64,000 nt of DNA from a virus, in the IMG/VR virus record IMGVR_UViG_3300044998_000260, positions 41,489 to 105,488 of that record. One strand, 5' to 3'. Each line of letters starts with the position of its first letter. Position 1 is the first letter of the stretch. Below are positions 43,857 through 52,539 of the stretch, one piece after another. The translations under genes and the position numbers were made by a program. The notes under the pieces were generated by a model. That model had not been told where the DNA came from. It saw only the letters and a program-made list of their open reading frames with translations, and did not search any database.

Positions 43857-43905
43857 AACCCGCCCGTAACAAACTGGTAACGTCGTCGGATCACCGCTTT
43901 ACGGT

Positions 43906-44094
43906 TTATATGTTGTCATCGTGTGCTTTTCTTGCTTCGAACAGTTTGATTAGTTTATTTCGCACCGTGCCGATTTCGCGGCTTAACTTTCCATAATCGC
44001 CCTCGCCCGCTCCGATCATTCGGCATAGCGTTTCGTGTCGTTCGAGCTCTCGCACGAACTGTTCGACGCCTGATTTCGGGAGTTTGCGCGGCAT
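43906..44094 (-). CDS. small helical protein, 62 aa
   Basis: Two amphipathic helices (VEQFVRELERHETLCRMIGA and REIGTVRNKLIKLFEARKAH). Overlaps the upstream gene by one base. No family. Confidence 0.5.
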   Translation of the reverse strand: MPRKLPKSGVEQFVRELERHETLCRMIGAGEGDYGKLSREIGTVRNKLIKLFEARKAHDDNI

Positions 44095-44468
44095 TAGGCA
44101 GGCACTCCCAAACGTTCAAGCAGATCGGCGGCAACTTTGTAATCGGCCACCATACCCCGACCCCTCACAAAGCGGGCGCGACGAGAGCGACTCGGGCGCG
44201 ACACAACGAACGTCGCACCGTTGTCCGCCTCGACATGATACCGCTTGCCATTGAAGATCCAGTTTTCGCCGACCCTCGGGCGCGACTTGACCACGTTCTT
44301 CCGCAACTGATTCACAGTGAGTTTACAACGAAACTCCTGATCCGGCACATAGGTGATTCGGCCAAGTTCGGCCCGAGCATTGAGACCCGCCTTGACGAGC
44401 ACATCGTTGATCGCTCGCTCGATCACGGGGCGAAGATCACGCACGACGTTCTTGCTGATTGCGGTCAT
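44094..44468 (-). CDS. basic hypothetical protein, 124 aa
   Basis: Arg-rich C-terminal half (RPSRSRRARFVRGRGMVADY) after a strand pair, FNGKRYHVEADNGATF. CGGAGTAATCAAAG precedes the ATG. A nucleic-acid-binding role is plausible. Confidence 0.5.
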   Translation of the reverse strand: MTAISKNVVRDLRPVIERAINDVLVKAGLNARAELGRITYVPDQEFRCKLTVNQLRKNVVKSRPRVGENWIFNGKRYHVEADNGATFVVSRPSRSRRARFVRGRGMVADYKVAADLLERLGVPA

Positions 44469-44474
44469 CTTTGA

Positions 44475-44756
44475 TTACTCCGAGGTAATGGGGAAATCAC
44501 CGAGCTTCCGACGTGCAGCGATGATCTTGCGAAGCACCGTATCAAACTCCTTGAGATGACGCGCCGCCCATCGCTCTGCATCGACCATCGAATCGAAAAT
44601 GGAATCGGTTTCGTCGTCCGTCAACTCTTCGAAATCCAAGTCGCGCAGCGCCTGCGCGATGTCTTCGGTGTCGTCCCAAAGAAAATCTGTTGCGATGTGA
44701 AGATCATTGGTCAGACCAGCGATGTGATCAACCGTGGCGATTTCGTTCTTGAACAC
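44475..44756 (-). CDS. acidic helical protein, GTG start, 93 aa
   Basis: GTG (44754-44756) follows GAGGAGGAAAG. Acidic N-terminal part (DFLWDDTEDIAQALRDLDFE) and a basic helical end. No family. Confidence 0.5.
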   Translation of the reverse strand: MFKNEIATVDHIAGLTNDLHIATDFLWDDTEDIAQALRDLDFEELTDDETDSIFDSMVDAERWAARHLKEFDTVLRKIIAARRKLGDFPITSE

Positions 44757-44791
44757 GTTTCTTTCCTCCTCGATGAATGATGGTGCGCCGA

Positions 44792-45688
44792 TTAGCGCAG
44801 AATGGTGACCTTGGCAAACGTTTCCCAATCGCTCGGACTCGTCTTCACGAACATGCCAATCTTCATCAACGTGCGGATGGAGATTTCTCGAAACTCGGTA
44901 TAGTGTTCACGGGTCCAGTCAAGCACCATATTCTCTTCCGCGTGCGTCAATCCATTCTGCACCAGGATGTGATTCTTCGCCGTCATGTGCAACACCCACG
45001 CAAGCAGATCCTTCGGACGATGCAACTTCAAGTCGAGATAAATGGACCGACTCATCAACGCGGCAAAATGAGGAACAACCTTGCTCTTTCCGATATCGAT
45101 GATCGTCTGGAAGTCCTTGTTCGTAATGAAGATCATCGAACCCTTATACTCAAACTGCTGCGGAATATCCTCGGCCTTCAACACCGACGATTCCGAGAAC
45201 CACGACAAACGCCGCACAGGGGAAGTATCCAGCGCTGCCTTCATCATGTTCAACGAAACTTCGTCGTTCCAGATTTCGTCCGAGTCATCCATCAGGATAA
45301 TATCCCGCTCGTTCTGCATACGAAACAGCAACTTATACAGATTGATACCCGTAACGTTCGCACCCGTGACGGGTTCATAGCGGATTTGATTGCGCTCGTG
45401 TGCCGTGCTAAGCAGATGATTGATCGTATAGGACTTGCCCGTGCCCGCAGCACCCGACACGATCAATGAGCGCACATGTCCGCCGATTGCACCGTGCGTC
45501 AACTTATACATCACAGTAAAACGTTCCGCGATACGCTTGACGCGCTCAGCTTCGGTTTCGTTGGTGTCTTGTTCGGCTTGAATCTGTTCAAGCAACTGCG
45601 CCTCGGCGGCAGCCGCAACATTCTTTGCGGGGCGGCCACGCTTGCGCTTTCCATCGGGTCCAACGGGATTGACGTAATGACGCGCCAT
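44792..45688 (-). CDS. P-loop (AAA-type) ATPase, 298 aa
   Basis: Walker A is SGAAGTGKSYTIN (about residues 78-90) and Walker B is DIILMDDSDEIW (about 128-139). A sensor-like ITNKD follows. The N-terminus carries KRKRGRPAKN, an AT-hook-like DNA-binding motif. Phage ATPases of this type act in replication, recombination or DNA delivery; no specific family is recognised. The product of an upstream gene could be its partner. Confidence 0.7.
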   Translation of the reverse strand: MARHYVNPVGPDGKRKRGRPAKNVAAAAEAQLLEQIQAEQDTNETEAERVKRIAERFTVMYKLTHGAIGGHVRSLIVSGAAGTGKSYTINHLLSTAHERNQIRYEPVTGANVTGINLYKLLFRMQNERDIILMDDSDEIWNDEVSLNMMKAALDTSPVRRLSWFSESSVLKAEDIPQQFEYKGSMIFITNKDFQTIIDIGKSKVVPHFAALMSRSIYLDLKLHRPKDLLAWVLHMTAKNHILVQNGLTHAEENMVLDWTREHYTEFREISIRTLMKIGMFVKTSPSDWETFAKVTILR

Positions 45689-45785
45689 GCAGTTAGTATC
45701 CTCGCTGAAGGGTATTGAGAAAGACTTATAAACCTACCCGATTTCGTGGCCGATTTCAAGTGCATTTTCCCATAAATCGGCGGTT

Positions 45786-45802
45786 GTTACACTGTCGTTA
45801 CA
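45786..45802 (-). promoter_or_regulatory. Pho-box-like element upstream of the ATPase gene
   Basis: TGTAACGACAGTGTAAC. The -35/-10 at the usual distance are poor; TTGAAA...TATAAG lies further downstream. Confidence 0.5.
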
Positions 45803-45838
45803 CACCGGTGTGTGTCCTCTTTTTAGGACACTCTGGGT

Positions 45839-46219
45839 TTATGCCTGAAACGGAATATATTCGACATTATCGAAATCGTATCCCTCGGACACGAGACGGG
45901 CACCGATTACATACTCGCGACTATACGGCGAGCTATGCTCAAACCGGTCGCTCATACGAGCGAGCACGTCCTCGACGCTCAGGTGCGCAGGCACGCCAGT
46001 TACCAGGTAATCCGAGCCGCCCTTCGCCTTCCAATAGGACGGAACCTCACCCTGGCCGTCCCAATTGTGAGCGCCGTAATTCTCCAGATACTGCGTCGCC
46101 ACCAGCACCGTTACCGTGTCGGGTTCGGTATCTTCGGCAAGGTCGTTCACTTGCTCGATAAGGTCGGCGGCGAGCTGATCGGCGCGATGCGCCTGGCGGT
46201 AAGCGTTATTGATTTTCAT
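45839..46219 (-). CDS. hypothetical protein on a probable leaderless mRNA, 126 aa
   Basis: The ATG lies seven bases after -10 TATATT. Helical N-terminus, then a strand-rich middle with TVTVLVATQYLENYGAHNWD. No family. Its promoter contains a G16 tract. Confidence 0.55.
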   Translation of the reverse strand: MKINNAYRQAHRADQLAADLIEQVNDLAEDTEPDTVTVLVATQYLENYGAHNWDGQGEVPSYWKAKGGSDYLVTGVPAHLSVEDVLARMSDRFEHSSPYSREYVIGARLVSEGYDFDNVEYIPFQA

Positions 46220-46226
46220 ATGGTGG

Positions 46227-46298
46227 AATATAGCCGATTTTTAAAATTTCACAAGTGCCCCCCCCCCCCCCCCAATCCGTTGTTACACGGTCGTTACA
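46227..46298 (-). promoter_or_regulatory. Pho-box-like promoter with G16 tract
   Basis: TGTAACGACCGTGTAAC (46282-46298), -35 TTGTGA (46249-46254), 16 bp, -10 TATATT (46227-46232). A run of 16 G stretches the box to -35 distance to 27 bp. Confidence 0.65.
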
Positions 46299-46439
46299 AA
46301 CCGTTTGTAACAAACTGATAACGAAGGATAAGTTGTTATTGCATAATAACTTACGATTTACTATATTAGGTGAGCTTATCCCGCTAACCCCTTGCAATAT
46401 TTACATTTGCACAGCTTCGCCCTTTTTTCGGATAATCCG

Positions 46440-46725
46440 CCGTTACATTGTTTTCGGGGTTTCTTCGGTTTCGGGGTTTCTTCAGTTTCGGGGTTTCTTC
46501 AGTTTCGGGGTTTCTTCGGTTTCGGGGTTTCTTCGGTTTCGGGAACGGTTCGGTTTCGCCGTTTATTCGGTTTATCAGCTTTGTCGGTGTTTCTTCGGTT
46601 TATCAGCTTTGTCGGTGTTTCTTCGGTTTCGGTGTTTGTTCGGTTTATCAGCTTTGTCGGTGTTTCTTCGGTTTCGGGAACGGTTCGGTTTCGCCGTTTA
46701 TTCGGTTTCCGATTTTCTTCGGTCG
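46440..46725. repeat. repeat array of TTCGG(T/G)TTC units
   Basis: Tandem units such as TTTCGGGGTTTCTTCGG and TTTATCAGCTTTGTCGGTG fill 285 bp. All frames are open because of the composition; not considered coding. Confidence 0.8.
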
Positions 46726-46989
46726 TGATTGCACACAAAAAAGCCGGCCGGCTTCGATGTTTCTTCGGGTTCGTCGTCGTGATAGACCAAGGCCACACCG
46801 GCCAAGGCGATGAGGCGGGCGAGGTCAGCGATGATATCAGGTTGTTCCATGTATTGTGGTTCCGATGTCAAGATATAAGCGGTGGTGATGTGGTGGGAGC
46901 GAGGAGGTGCAACGGCGTTATATGATCAGACGTGATCGCATGAGTGTGTATACCGATGAACGTCGTGATCGGGGCCGGGAAATGATGAA

Positions 46990-47300
46990 TAGGGCTCGGT
47001 GTTCGGGGAGATCGTGAATTAGGCTTCGTGTCCTGGGAGATGCTGAATTGGGCCACGAGATGCTGAATCGAGCTTTTGGCTTTGGGAGATGCTGAATTGG
47101 GCCAAGAAAAACACCATCATGTTCAGGGGTGACCCGAATTGCAAACGGGGACGGGAGATGCTGAATTAGGCCATGTCTGCACGAATTGTGAATCAGGCCC
47201 GGAGATGCTGAATCGAGCTTGTCAGCGGTCATCGTGAACGGAATTTGAGGAAAAGCTGAATTGGACTTGGTATCCGGGGAGATGCTGAATTGGGCCAATG
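46990..47300. repeat. dispersed repeats of GGGAGATGCTGAATTGGGCC
   Basis: At least five copies of a 20-bp unit with variable 20-40 bp between them. No gene. Confidence 0.75.
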
Positions 47301-47384
47301 AGAAACACCATCACGTTCAGGGGTGACCCGAATTGGGAAAATCGTGAATTGGTGATCACGCTTGTAAACCAAGCACGCCGCGTG

Positions 47385-47729
47385 TTAACTGTTGGCGAGT
47401 TGGGCAGCCGCTTGAGCGGAAATCGGCTTGCCGAAACTATAGGCCTGACCTTCCCAGATAAACAAGCGCTTGAGGTGCCAGCCTCGACCACGACCGCTCG
47501 GCACGGTGGCCTTGCGTTCAGCCTTGCGCTCGGCTCGAGCTTGCTTGCGTGCCGCCACGACTTCAGGTGCCACAGAGGGCCGCGACACCGGATCACTCAG
47601 ACGAATGACGCAACGCCCACACAGCAAGGCCGACGTATTGTTATCCGTGCGAGTTGGAGTCCGACAAAACAGGCATTCGATCATCTTGTTACCGGTCTGG
47701 GGATGGGCCTGCTTTCGCATCTTTGGCAT
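47385..47729 (-). CDS. zinc-ribbon protein, 114 aa
   Basis: CLFCRTPTRTDNNTSALLCG then RC form a CxxC...CxxC zinc ribbon. A basic, Arg/Ala-rich linker follows (ARAERKAERKATVP), then a C-terminal block RLFIWEGQAYSFGKPISAQA. A diverged copy of that last block lies at 50879-50986. AGAGGAATCG precedes the ATG. Confidence 0.6.
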   Translation of the reverse strand: MPKMRKQAHPQTGNKMIECLFCRTPTRTDNNTSALLCGRCVIRLSDPVSRPSVAPEVVAARKQARAERKAERKATVPSGRGRGWHLKRLFIWEGQAYSFGKPISAQAAAQLANS

Positions 47730-48084
47730 GTCAACGATTCCTCTTATGTGGGTGGCGATCAATACTGGTAATATAATATGGACCGAGTCAGAAATCAAGC
47801 TGTGTGACCGAATTGTTACAAAACGATTTAATTGAATTAAACGGAGCTGAATCAGCGGTGTTTGAGGAAAAGCTGAATTGAGCTCGGTGGTCATGACCCG
47901 TGTTTATCCGTGAGCACGAAGTTGTATGAAATCTTTACAATTCAATGTGTCTTGAAATTCCACGGATGTTTTGCTAACTTTCACAATGTTGGATGATATA
48001 TATTGTAGTAGTAAAGGTATTCTGACACCGTTTTCGCCTTGGGTCGATGGGTTAATGTAAAGTCGCCTGAAAAAACGGGATGGG

Positions 48085-48243
48085 TAGTTGAGCAGGGGTT
48101 TGGTGCATTTCCCTTACCGAAATGTAAAATGCAAGGTGGTTCTGGTTAGCCAGATAGGAATACGAGGGCCGATACTCCACCAATGGACAAGCCAGTGCAT
48201 TCTGGCGGGTGATGGTCAATAGACTCAGCACTCAGCTCAACTA
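48085..48243 (+). ncRNA. structured RNA (RNA E), strand uncertain
   Basis: Closed by UAGUUGAGC/GCUCAACUA. Inner hairpins CUGG-UUAG-CCAG, GCCAG/CUGGC and GGUGG/CCACC. A TATATT element upstream on the plus strand may be its -10. Confidence 0.45.
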
Positions 48244-48406
48244 GAAAGGCCAGTATTATAATATATTTGAAGTCATTGTTACCTCTCTTATCATGTTATA
48301 ACATTGTTCCGTCTTTCAAACTTTACTGGTGTGGTTCTCTGAGTCTCTGTTTTCAGAGGTCTCAGGTTCCACATCACCCGTCCTAACCCCTCGTGTATCC
48401 ACGCCA

Positions 48407-48625
48407 ATGACCAAAGCCGAATATCGGAAGTGCTTGAAACAACTTCATATGGAATGGCGAGAAAACATGCTCACAGATGAAGAATATGTCGAGCACATCA
48501 TCTTGTTGAAGACATTATTGCGCAAGACACAGAAACTGACTTCTGCAATACATGAAGAAAAACAACGGAAAATCAAAACACAACGAAACCCGAAGACCGC
48601 AATACGTCGGTTCTTTAAACTATAA
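48407..48625 (+). CDS. small basic coiled-coil protein, 72 aa
   Basis: Reads MTKAEYRKCLKQLHMEWREN and ends in a basic tail (QRKIKTQRNPKTAIRRFFKL). No ribosome-binding site is obvious. A terminator follows at once. Only plus-strand gene in this part. Confidence 0.5.
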   Translation: MTKAEYRKCLKQLHMEWRENMLTDEEYVEHIILLKTLLRKTQKLTSAIHEEKQRKIKTQRNPKTAIRRFFKL

Positions 48626-48633
48626 CAAACACG

Positions 48634-48663
48634 CCCCGGAGCGATCATCCGGGGCTCTTTTGT
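48634..48663 (+). terminator. rho-independent terminator
   Basis: GCCCCGGA-GCGATCA-TCCGGGGC followed by TCTTTTG. Confidence 0.85.
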
Positions 48664-48791
48664 TTTCGGTCAGGAATCGATTTTGAGACACGAAAAAACC
48701 CAGGCCATATCAAGGTATGGGCCTGGGTTTTCGTTTCGTCAGACGGTCATTTAGACGGATTACTGGCGGGTTTTGGACTACGGATGCCGGC

Positions 48792-50858
48792 CTACCGCGA
48801 AGCCGCAACGCGAATGCGATTGAAGTAGATGAACTGATCCTCCGGGACCGGGCTCCCACCTTGCCCACCCATATACTGGTCGAACTGCCAGCGGGTCCAG
48901 TAACCGGCGTCACCGCTGTCGCTGTAGCCTAAATCGGTCCAATGCGCATGTCGCACCGGGCTGGTCCATGCCGTGCCGTTCCACTCACTCGTCCACGCGG
49001 TGTACGTGCCGTTCTTGACCCCGGGCGTGTTGTGGACCACCAGGATCTCCGTCCTGTACCACCGACCCGTACGGAAGGTCATCGCCGCGAGGTTGTCCCG
49101 ACGGTTGTCGCCGTCCACCGATGACTGCGTGGTGATCTTCGACCGGAACGTCCCGCTGGAGACGGAACCGACGGGCTCGAAACCCCAGACGAAGTCGCGA
49201 CGCTCGCCCGATCTGGTCGCGCGGAACGGATACAGGACCTTGGTATCACTCGGGTGGTTTTGGAAGTTCGGCGACTGCTTCCAGACGAAGCAGCTGTAGA
49301 CACGGCGCGTCTGCGCCGGCAGGCCGTTGGCAGGCTCCACCGCTCCGTAGCCGCCTTCCGATGATCCTTTCGGGAACCGGAACGCAATCGACGTTCCGAG
49401 CTCAGGTCCGGATGCGTCCGACACGAGCTGTCCGTAGAACTGCTGCCAGCCGGACGGATTGAGGGTCGGGAACTTGGTGTCGCCAACAAGCGTGAGTCCG
49501 GCCGGTTCATTCGGGCAGAACCCACTCGATGCCGGGATCTCCGGTACCCAGGCCCTGATGTCGTCAACGTCCAAAGTGAAATTGTAACCTGGCAGAATCT
49601 TATTCACATTTGCAGGTAGGTCGATGTAGGCGATCCCGTCTGGCGAATGGTTATAGGCGTAACCCTGCGTGTTGAGCACGAGCGTGCCATCAACCCAAAC
49701 GCGAACCCAGCCGCCACTTCCCGTCTGGACCTGCACGGTGTAGCGGTGCCACTGGCCGTCGGCGACCGTGGATTGCTTCACGGTTTTCGTGACGTTCTGC
49801 ACGAATGGGTCGGGCATGTTCGGCGCGGCGGACTCATCGAACACCGTGAACTCCCGGCCCGTGTTGGACACGCCGGGTGGTCCGCCCCCGTTCATGTTGC
49901 TGATGCCGAACGTGTAGCGTCCCACGCCGGTCGCACGATTCAGGATGAGCCACTTCATGCCCGAGTAGTTATCACCGCCACTGGTCGGATCTGCGCCTGC
50001 GGAAAACCGGAACCAGTACTGCACCACGATATTGGTGCGGGCGCTAATGTTGCGCTCGATGACATAGTGCAGCTTCGTGGTGGTATAATCGAATCGCACG
50101 GCCTTACCAGACCCACCACGGCCGGTGATGAATGTTGGTCGGTCACCGGGACTCAACGCCCAAGGGCCTTCAAGAGAGTTCGCTCCACCGGTGATGGTGC
50201 TGTAGCTGTCGAAATTGTCGGAAAAGATCACGTTGGACGTGGGCACCGGTTCGAGGAGCGGATCCGCTACTGGGCCGGTCACCGTGACCACGCCGGTGTC
50301 ACGCAGTGTCCCGCCAGTGTGCGCCGCGATCACCCGGTAAGTGCCGGCCGTGCTCGGGGCGGTATAGAGCCCGCCTGCGGTCACCGTGCCTCCGGTGGCG
50401 GTGTACGTCACGGTCGGGGCCGTGGTGGCGCCGTTGCTCCACGTTCCGTTCACCGAGAACTGCTGGGTCGCCCCCGTGCCGAGCGTTACCGTCTTCGGAT
50501 TGATCGTGAGCGATGTCAGCGTCACCGCCGCCTGCACCGTCACCACCGCCGTGTCACGGAGCGTGCCACCAACATGTGCGGCAATGACCAGATAGGTGCC
50601 GGGCGTGCTTGGTGCGGTGTACCGGCCTGTCGAGGCGATGGTGCCACCGGTCGTCGAGTAGGAAATTCTTGCAAATGTGGTTCTGTTCGTGCTCCACCGG
50701 GCCTGGGTTCGGAACTGCATGGTCTCCCCGGTCTGAACAGTCGCCGTCTTGGGGCTGATCGTGAGCGCGGTGAGCTGTGGTTGTTGTGCGTGGCCGGTCA
50801 AGATGAGTGCAGCCAACATGGCCGGTCGCAGAATTGAGATAATGTTCATAATGGTCAT
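48792..50858 (-). CDS. secreted adhesin-like protein with two Ig-like and two LamG-type domains, 688 aa
   Basis: A signal peptide (MLAALILTGHAQ) ends near residue 24. Two BIG2-like Ig domains follow (about 27-110 and 112-195), each ending GTYLVIAAHVGGTLRDTAVV or a close copy. Two jelly-roll domains come next (about 205-440, NFDSYSTITGGANSL, and 450-688, DTKFPTLNPSGWQQF) with polysaccharide-lyase/LamG-like features. Probably a virion fibre or decoration that binds or cleaves polysaccharide. It shares its N-terminal sequence with 50980-51864. The earlier MTIM start lacks a well-spaced ribosome-binding site; the second Met (50849) is also possible. Confidence 0.7.
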   Translation of the reverse strand: MTIMNIISILRPAMLAALILTGHAQQPQLTALTISPKTATVQTGETMQFRTQARWSTNRTTFARISYSTTGGTIASTGRYTAPSTPGTYLVIAAHVGGTLRDTAVVTVQAAVTLTSLTINPKTVTLGTGATQQFSVNGTWSNGATTAPTVTYTATGGTVTAGGLYTAPSTAGTYRVIAAHTGGTLRDTGVVTVTGPVADPLLEPVPTSNVIFSDNFDSYSTITGGANSLEGPWALSPGDRPTFITGRGGSGKAVRFDYTTTKLHYVIERNISARTNIVVQYWFRFSAGADPTSGGDNYSGMKWLILNRATGVGRYTFGISNMNGGGPPGVSNTGREFTVFDESAAPNMPDPFVQNVTKTVKQSTVADGQWHRYTVQVQTGSGGWVRVWVDGTLVLNTQGYAYNHSPDGIAYIDLPANVNKILPGYNFTLDVDDIRAWVPEIPASSGFCPNEPAGLTLVGDTKFPTLNPSGWQQFYGQLVSDASGPELGTSIAFRFPKGSSEGGYGAVEPANGLPAQTRRVYSCFVWKQSPNFQNHPSDTKVLYPFRATRSGERRDFVWGFEPVGSVSSGTFRSKITTQSSVDGDNRRDNLAAMTFRTGRWYRTEILVVHNTPGVKNGTYTAWTSEWNGTAWTSPVRHAHWTDLGYSDSGDAGYWTRWQFDQYMGGQGGSPVPEDQFIYFNRIRVAASR

Positions 50859-50878
50859 ACTCGTTGAAAAATTGTGAA

Positions 50879-50986
50879 TCAGGTGTTGAGAAGACGAGAT
50901 GCTTCGGCCTGGCTGATCGGCTCGCCAAAGCTATAGGCTTGACCCTACCAGATAAATACACGCTTGAGGTGCCACTCGCTTACCAA
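50879..50986 (-). pseudogene. copy of the zinc-ribbon gene end, with in-frame TAG
   Basis: The frame reads EWHLKRVFIW, TAG (50945-50947), GQAYSFGEPISQAEASRLLN. In the 47385 protein the same place is WHLKRLFIW-Glu-GQAYSFGKPIS. So GAG has become TAG. A TTG inside the stop of the upstream gene could start it. Confidence 0.55.
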
Positions 50987-51864
50987 CCCGGGTTCCGGTC
51001 GTAGAACTTCACGTCGTCGATGAAGAAGTCCGTATCTTCGGTGAACCCCGAGTTCGCCCAACCCATGAAGTAGCCACGGCGCAGCGCCGCGTCAGGTATT
51101 GCGGTGTCGAAGTTATGGAATCGGGCGGTGTAGTGTCCAAACACCAGAGTCGAATCTGCCCACAACTCGAACACTCCATTGTCAGCAGACCAACTGCTGG
51201 AGGCCTTGAGATGCACTCGGATCCTCGTCCACTCACCGATACGAACCGGCCCGTTGGGATGGATGAATCGAGGCCACTGGATCCCTTCTGGTCGCGAGTT
51301 GCCCACCAGATTCGAGGTGGTCTTTCTGGCAAGGATGCGGGCCTCAGACTCCAAATCGGAGCGGCGCAGGAGCTCGATGGCGGCGTGCCAGGTACCTGGA
51401 CCGTCGTAGCGATCTAGCCAGAACACCAAGAACGTGTTGTTGTTGGGCTGGTCATTGCGGTGCACGTAGTTGGCTGGGACATACAGCATATACTCCAGCC
51501 ACAACTCCGAAAGGTATCGACCCATGTCGAACCTCTGCTCCGCCATGTTGTTCTGTCCCACTGGCCTCGCCTTGAACCTGAAGCGGAGCGCGTATGATCC
51601 CGAGCGTGCGCGAATGTCGGATACGGTGACGAAGGTTGCGTCGCCCCACCTGAATCCGTTGCGGTTCGTCTTGGCGCCTGACTCGAATCCGTCCTGGAAG
51701 AACGGTTCTGCACCGGAGTCGGCTTCTCCGAGGCCCGGCCGGGTTCGGAACTGCATGGTCTCCCCGGTCTGAACCGTGGCGGGGCTGATCGTGAGCGGTT
51801 GCGCGTGGCCGGTCAACGCGAGTGCAATGAGCATGGTGATCGGTATAATACGCATAATGGTCAT
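50980..51864 (-). CDS. secreted LamG/polysaccharide-lyase-like protein, 294 aa
   Basis: Signal peptide (MTIMRIIPITMLIALALTGH) then a short remnant of the Ig domain found in its neighbour, then one jelly-roll domain (QDGFESGAKTNRNGFRWG to FFIDDVKFYDRNPGW), in which lectin or polysaccharide-lyase-like features appear (SELWLEYMLYVPANYV). Compared with 48792 it lacks most of the Ig repeats, so it looks like a deletion derivative of a duplicate. Probably surface-located and glycan-binding. Confidence 0.7.
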   Translation of the reverse strand: MTIMRIIPITMLIALALTGHAQPLTISPATVQTGETMQFRTRPGLGEADSGAEPFFQDGFESGAKTNRNGFRWGDATFVTVSDIRARSGSYALRFRFKARPVGQNNMAEQRFDMGRYLSELWLEYMLYVPANYVHRNDQPNNNTFLVFWLDRYDGPGTWHAAIELLRRSDLESEARILARKTTSNLVGNSRPEGIQWPRFIHPNGPVRIGEWTRIRVHLKASSSWSADNGVFELWADSTLVFGHYTARFHNFDTAIPDAALRRGYFMGWANSGFTEDTDFFIDDVKFYDRNPGW

Positions 51865-51905
51865 ATTCGTTGAAAAATCGTGAACAGGGTGTTGAGCGGG
51901 TCACG

Positions 51906-52184
51906 TTATTTGACCCGTGTGCACACGACCTGCTGATCGTTTTTATACCATCCAGCAGGATTCTCGCCTTGCGTCACGATGATCGTCTCTTGCTGTGCCG
52001 TGTAATTGAAACATTTCCAATACATGTCTTTACCGCTTTGCACCGCGTCATATATAAATATGATCACGAGCAGTATGGGCACGGCGAGGAAGAAAAGAAG
52101 TGCATAATAAAACCGACCAAAAATCAAGAGGTGAAGAAGAAAACCAAGAAAGCCACCATCTTTCAGAGAATCGTTGTTTTTCAC
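51906..52184 (-). CDS. membrane protein, GTG start, 92 aa
   Basis: GTG (52182-52184) overlaps the upstream stop. A long hydrophobic stretch (residues about 12-45, FLGFLLHLLIFGRFYYALLF) forms one or two transmembrane segments, followed by a soluble C-terminal part with two Cys. Could be a phage inner-membrane protein or spanin-like; not assigned. Confidence 0.55.
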   Translation of the reverse strand: MKNNDSLKDGGFLGFLLHLLIFGRFYYALLFFLAVPILLVIIFIYDAVQSGKDMYWKCFNYTAQQETIIVTQGENPAGWYKNDQQVVCTRVK

Positions 52185-52369
52185 GGGATCGTCCAGGTAT
52201 TGGGTGCGCGCGCACAATCCATGTGCGGTGGCCGGTGACCCGGCCAAACATAAGTGGGTTCATCAATTCCATCACTGCAAAGCCAGACGGGCTCGCTGAT
52301 CAAAAACACTGCTGTTGCGGCAATGAGAACAAATATCGCCACGCAGAGAAGCTGTTTCGTCACGTTCAT
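52181..52369 (-). CDS. signal-anchored small protein, 62 aa
   Basis: MNVTKQLLCVAIFVLIAATA is a typical signal or anchor sequence, and the rest is Pro-rich with two Cys (WLCSDG, MDCARAP). Overlaps the downstream gene start. Possibly a secreted peptide. Unknown. Confidence 0.55.
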   Translation of the reverse strand: MNVTKQLLCVAIFVLIAATAVFLISEPVWLCSDGIDEPTYVWPGHRPPHMDCARAPNTWTIP

Positions 52370-52539
52370 GGTTGAAACATAACGGCTGCGGGTCAAAAAG
52401 TCAAGTGTGCGCCGGTCCCGAAAAGCATTTAATTTAATTAACTCGAGTCACGTATATTATATATACCAGTTCCAGAAATTGTGCAAAAACGCTAAAACGT
52501 GCAACTTGGCAACTAAATAGCTAGCTAATCTGCTGAACA

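Noticed and set aside
46392-46925. Phe/Gly/Ser-rich open frames in the 46.4-kb repeats
   Set aside because: All three frames are open owing to the repeat units; no start signal and no conserved domain.
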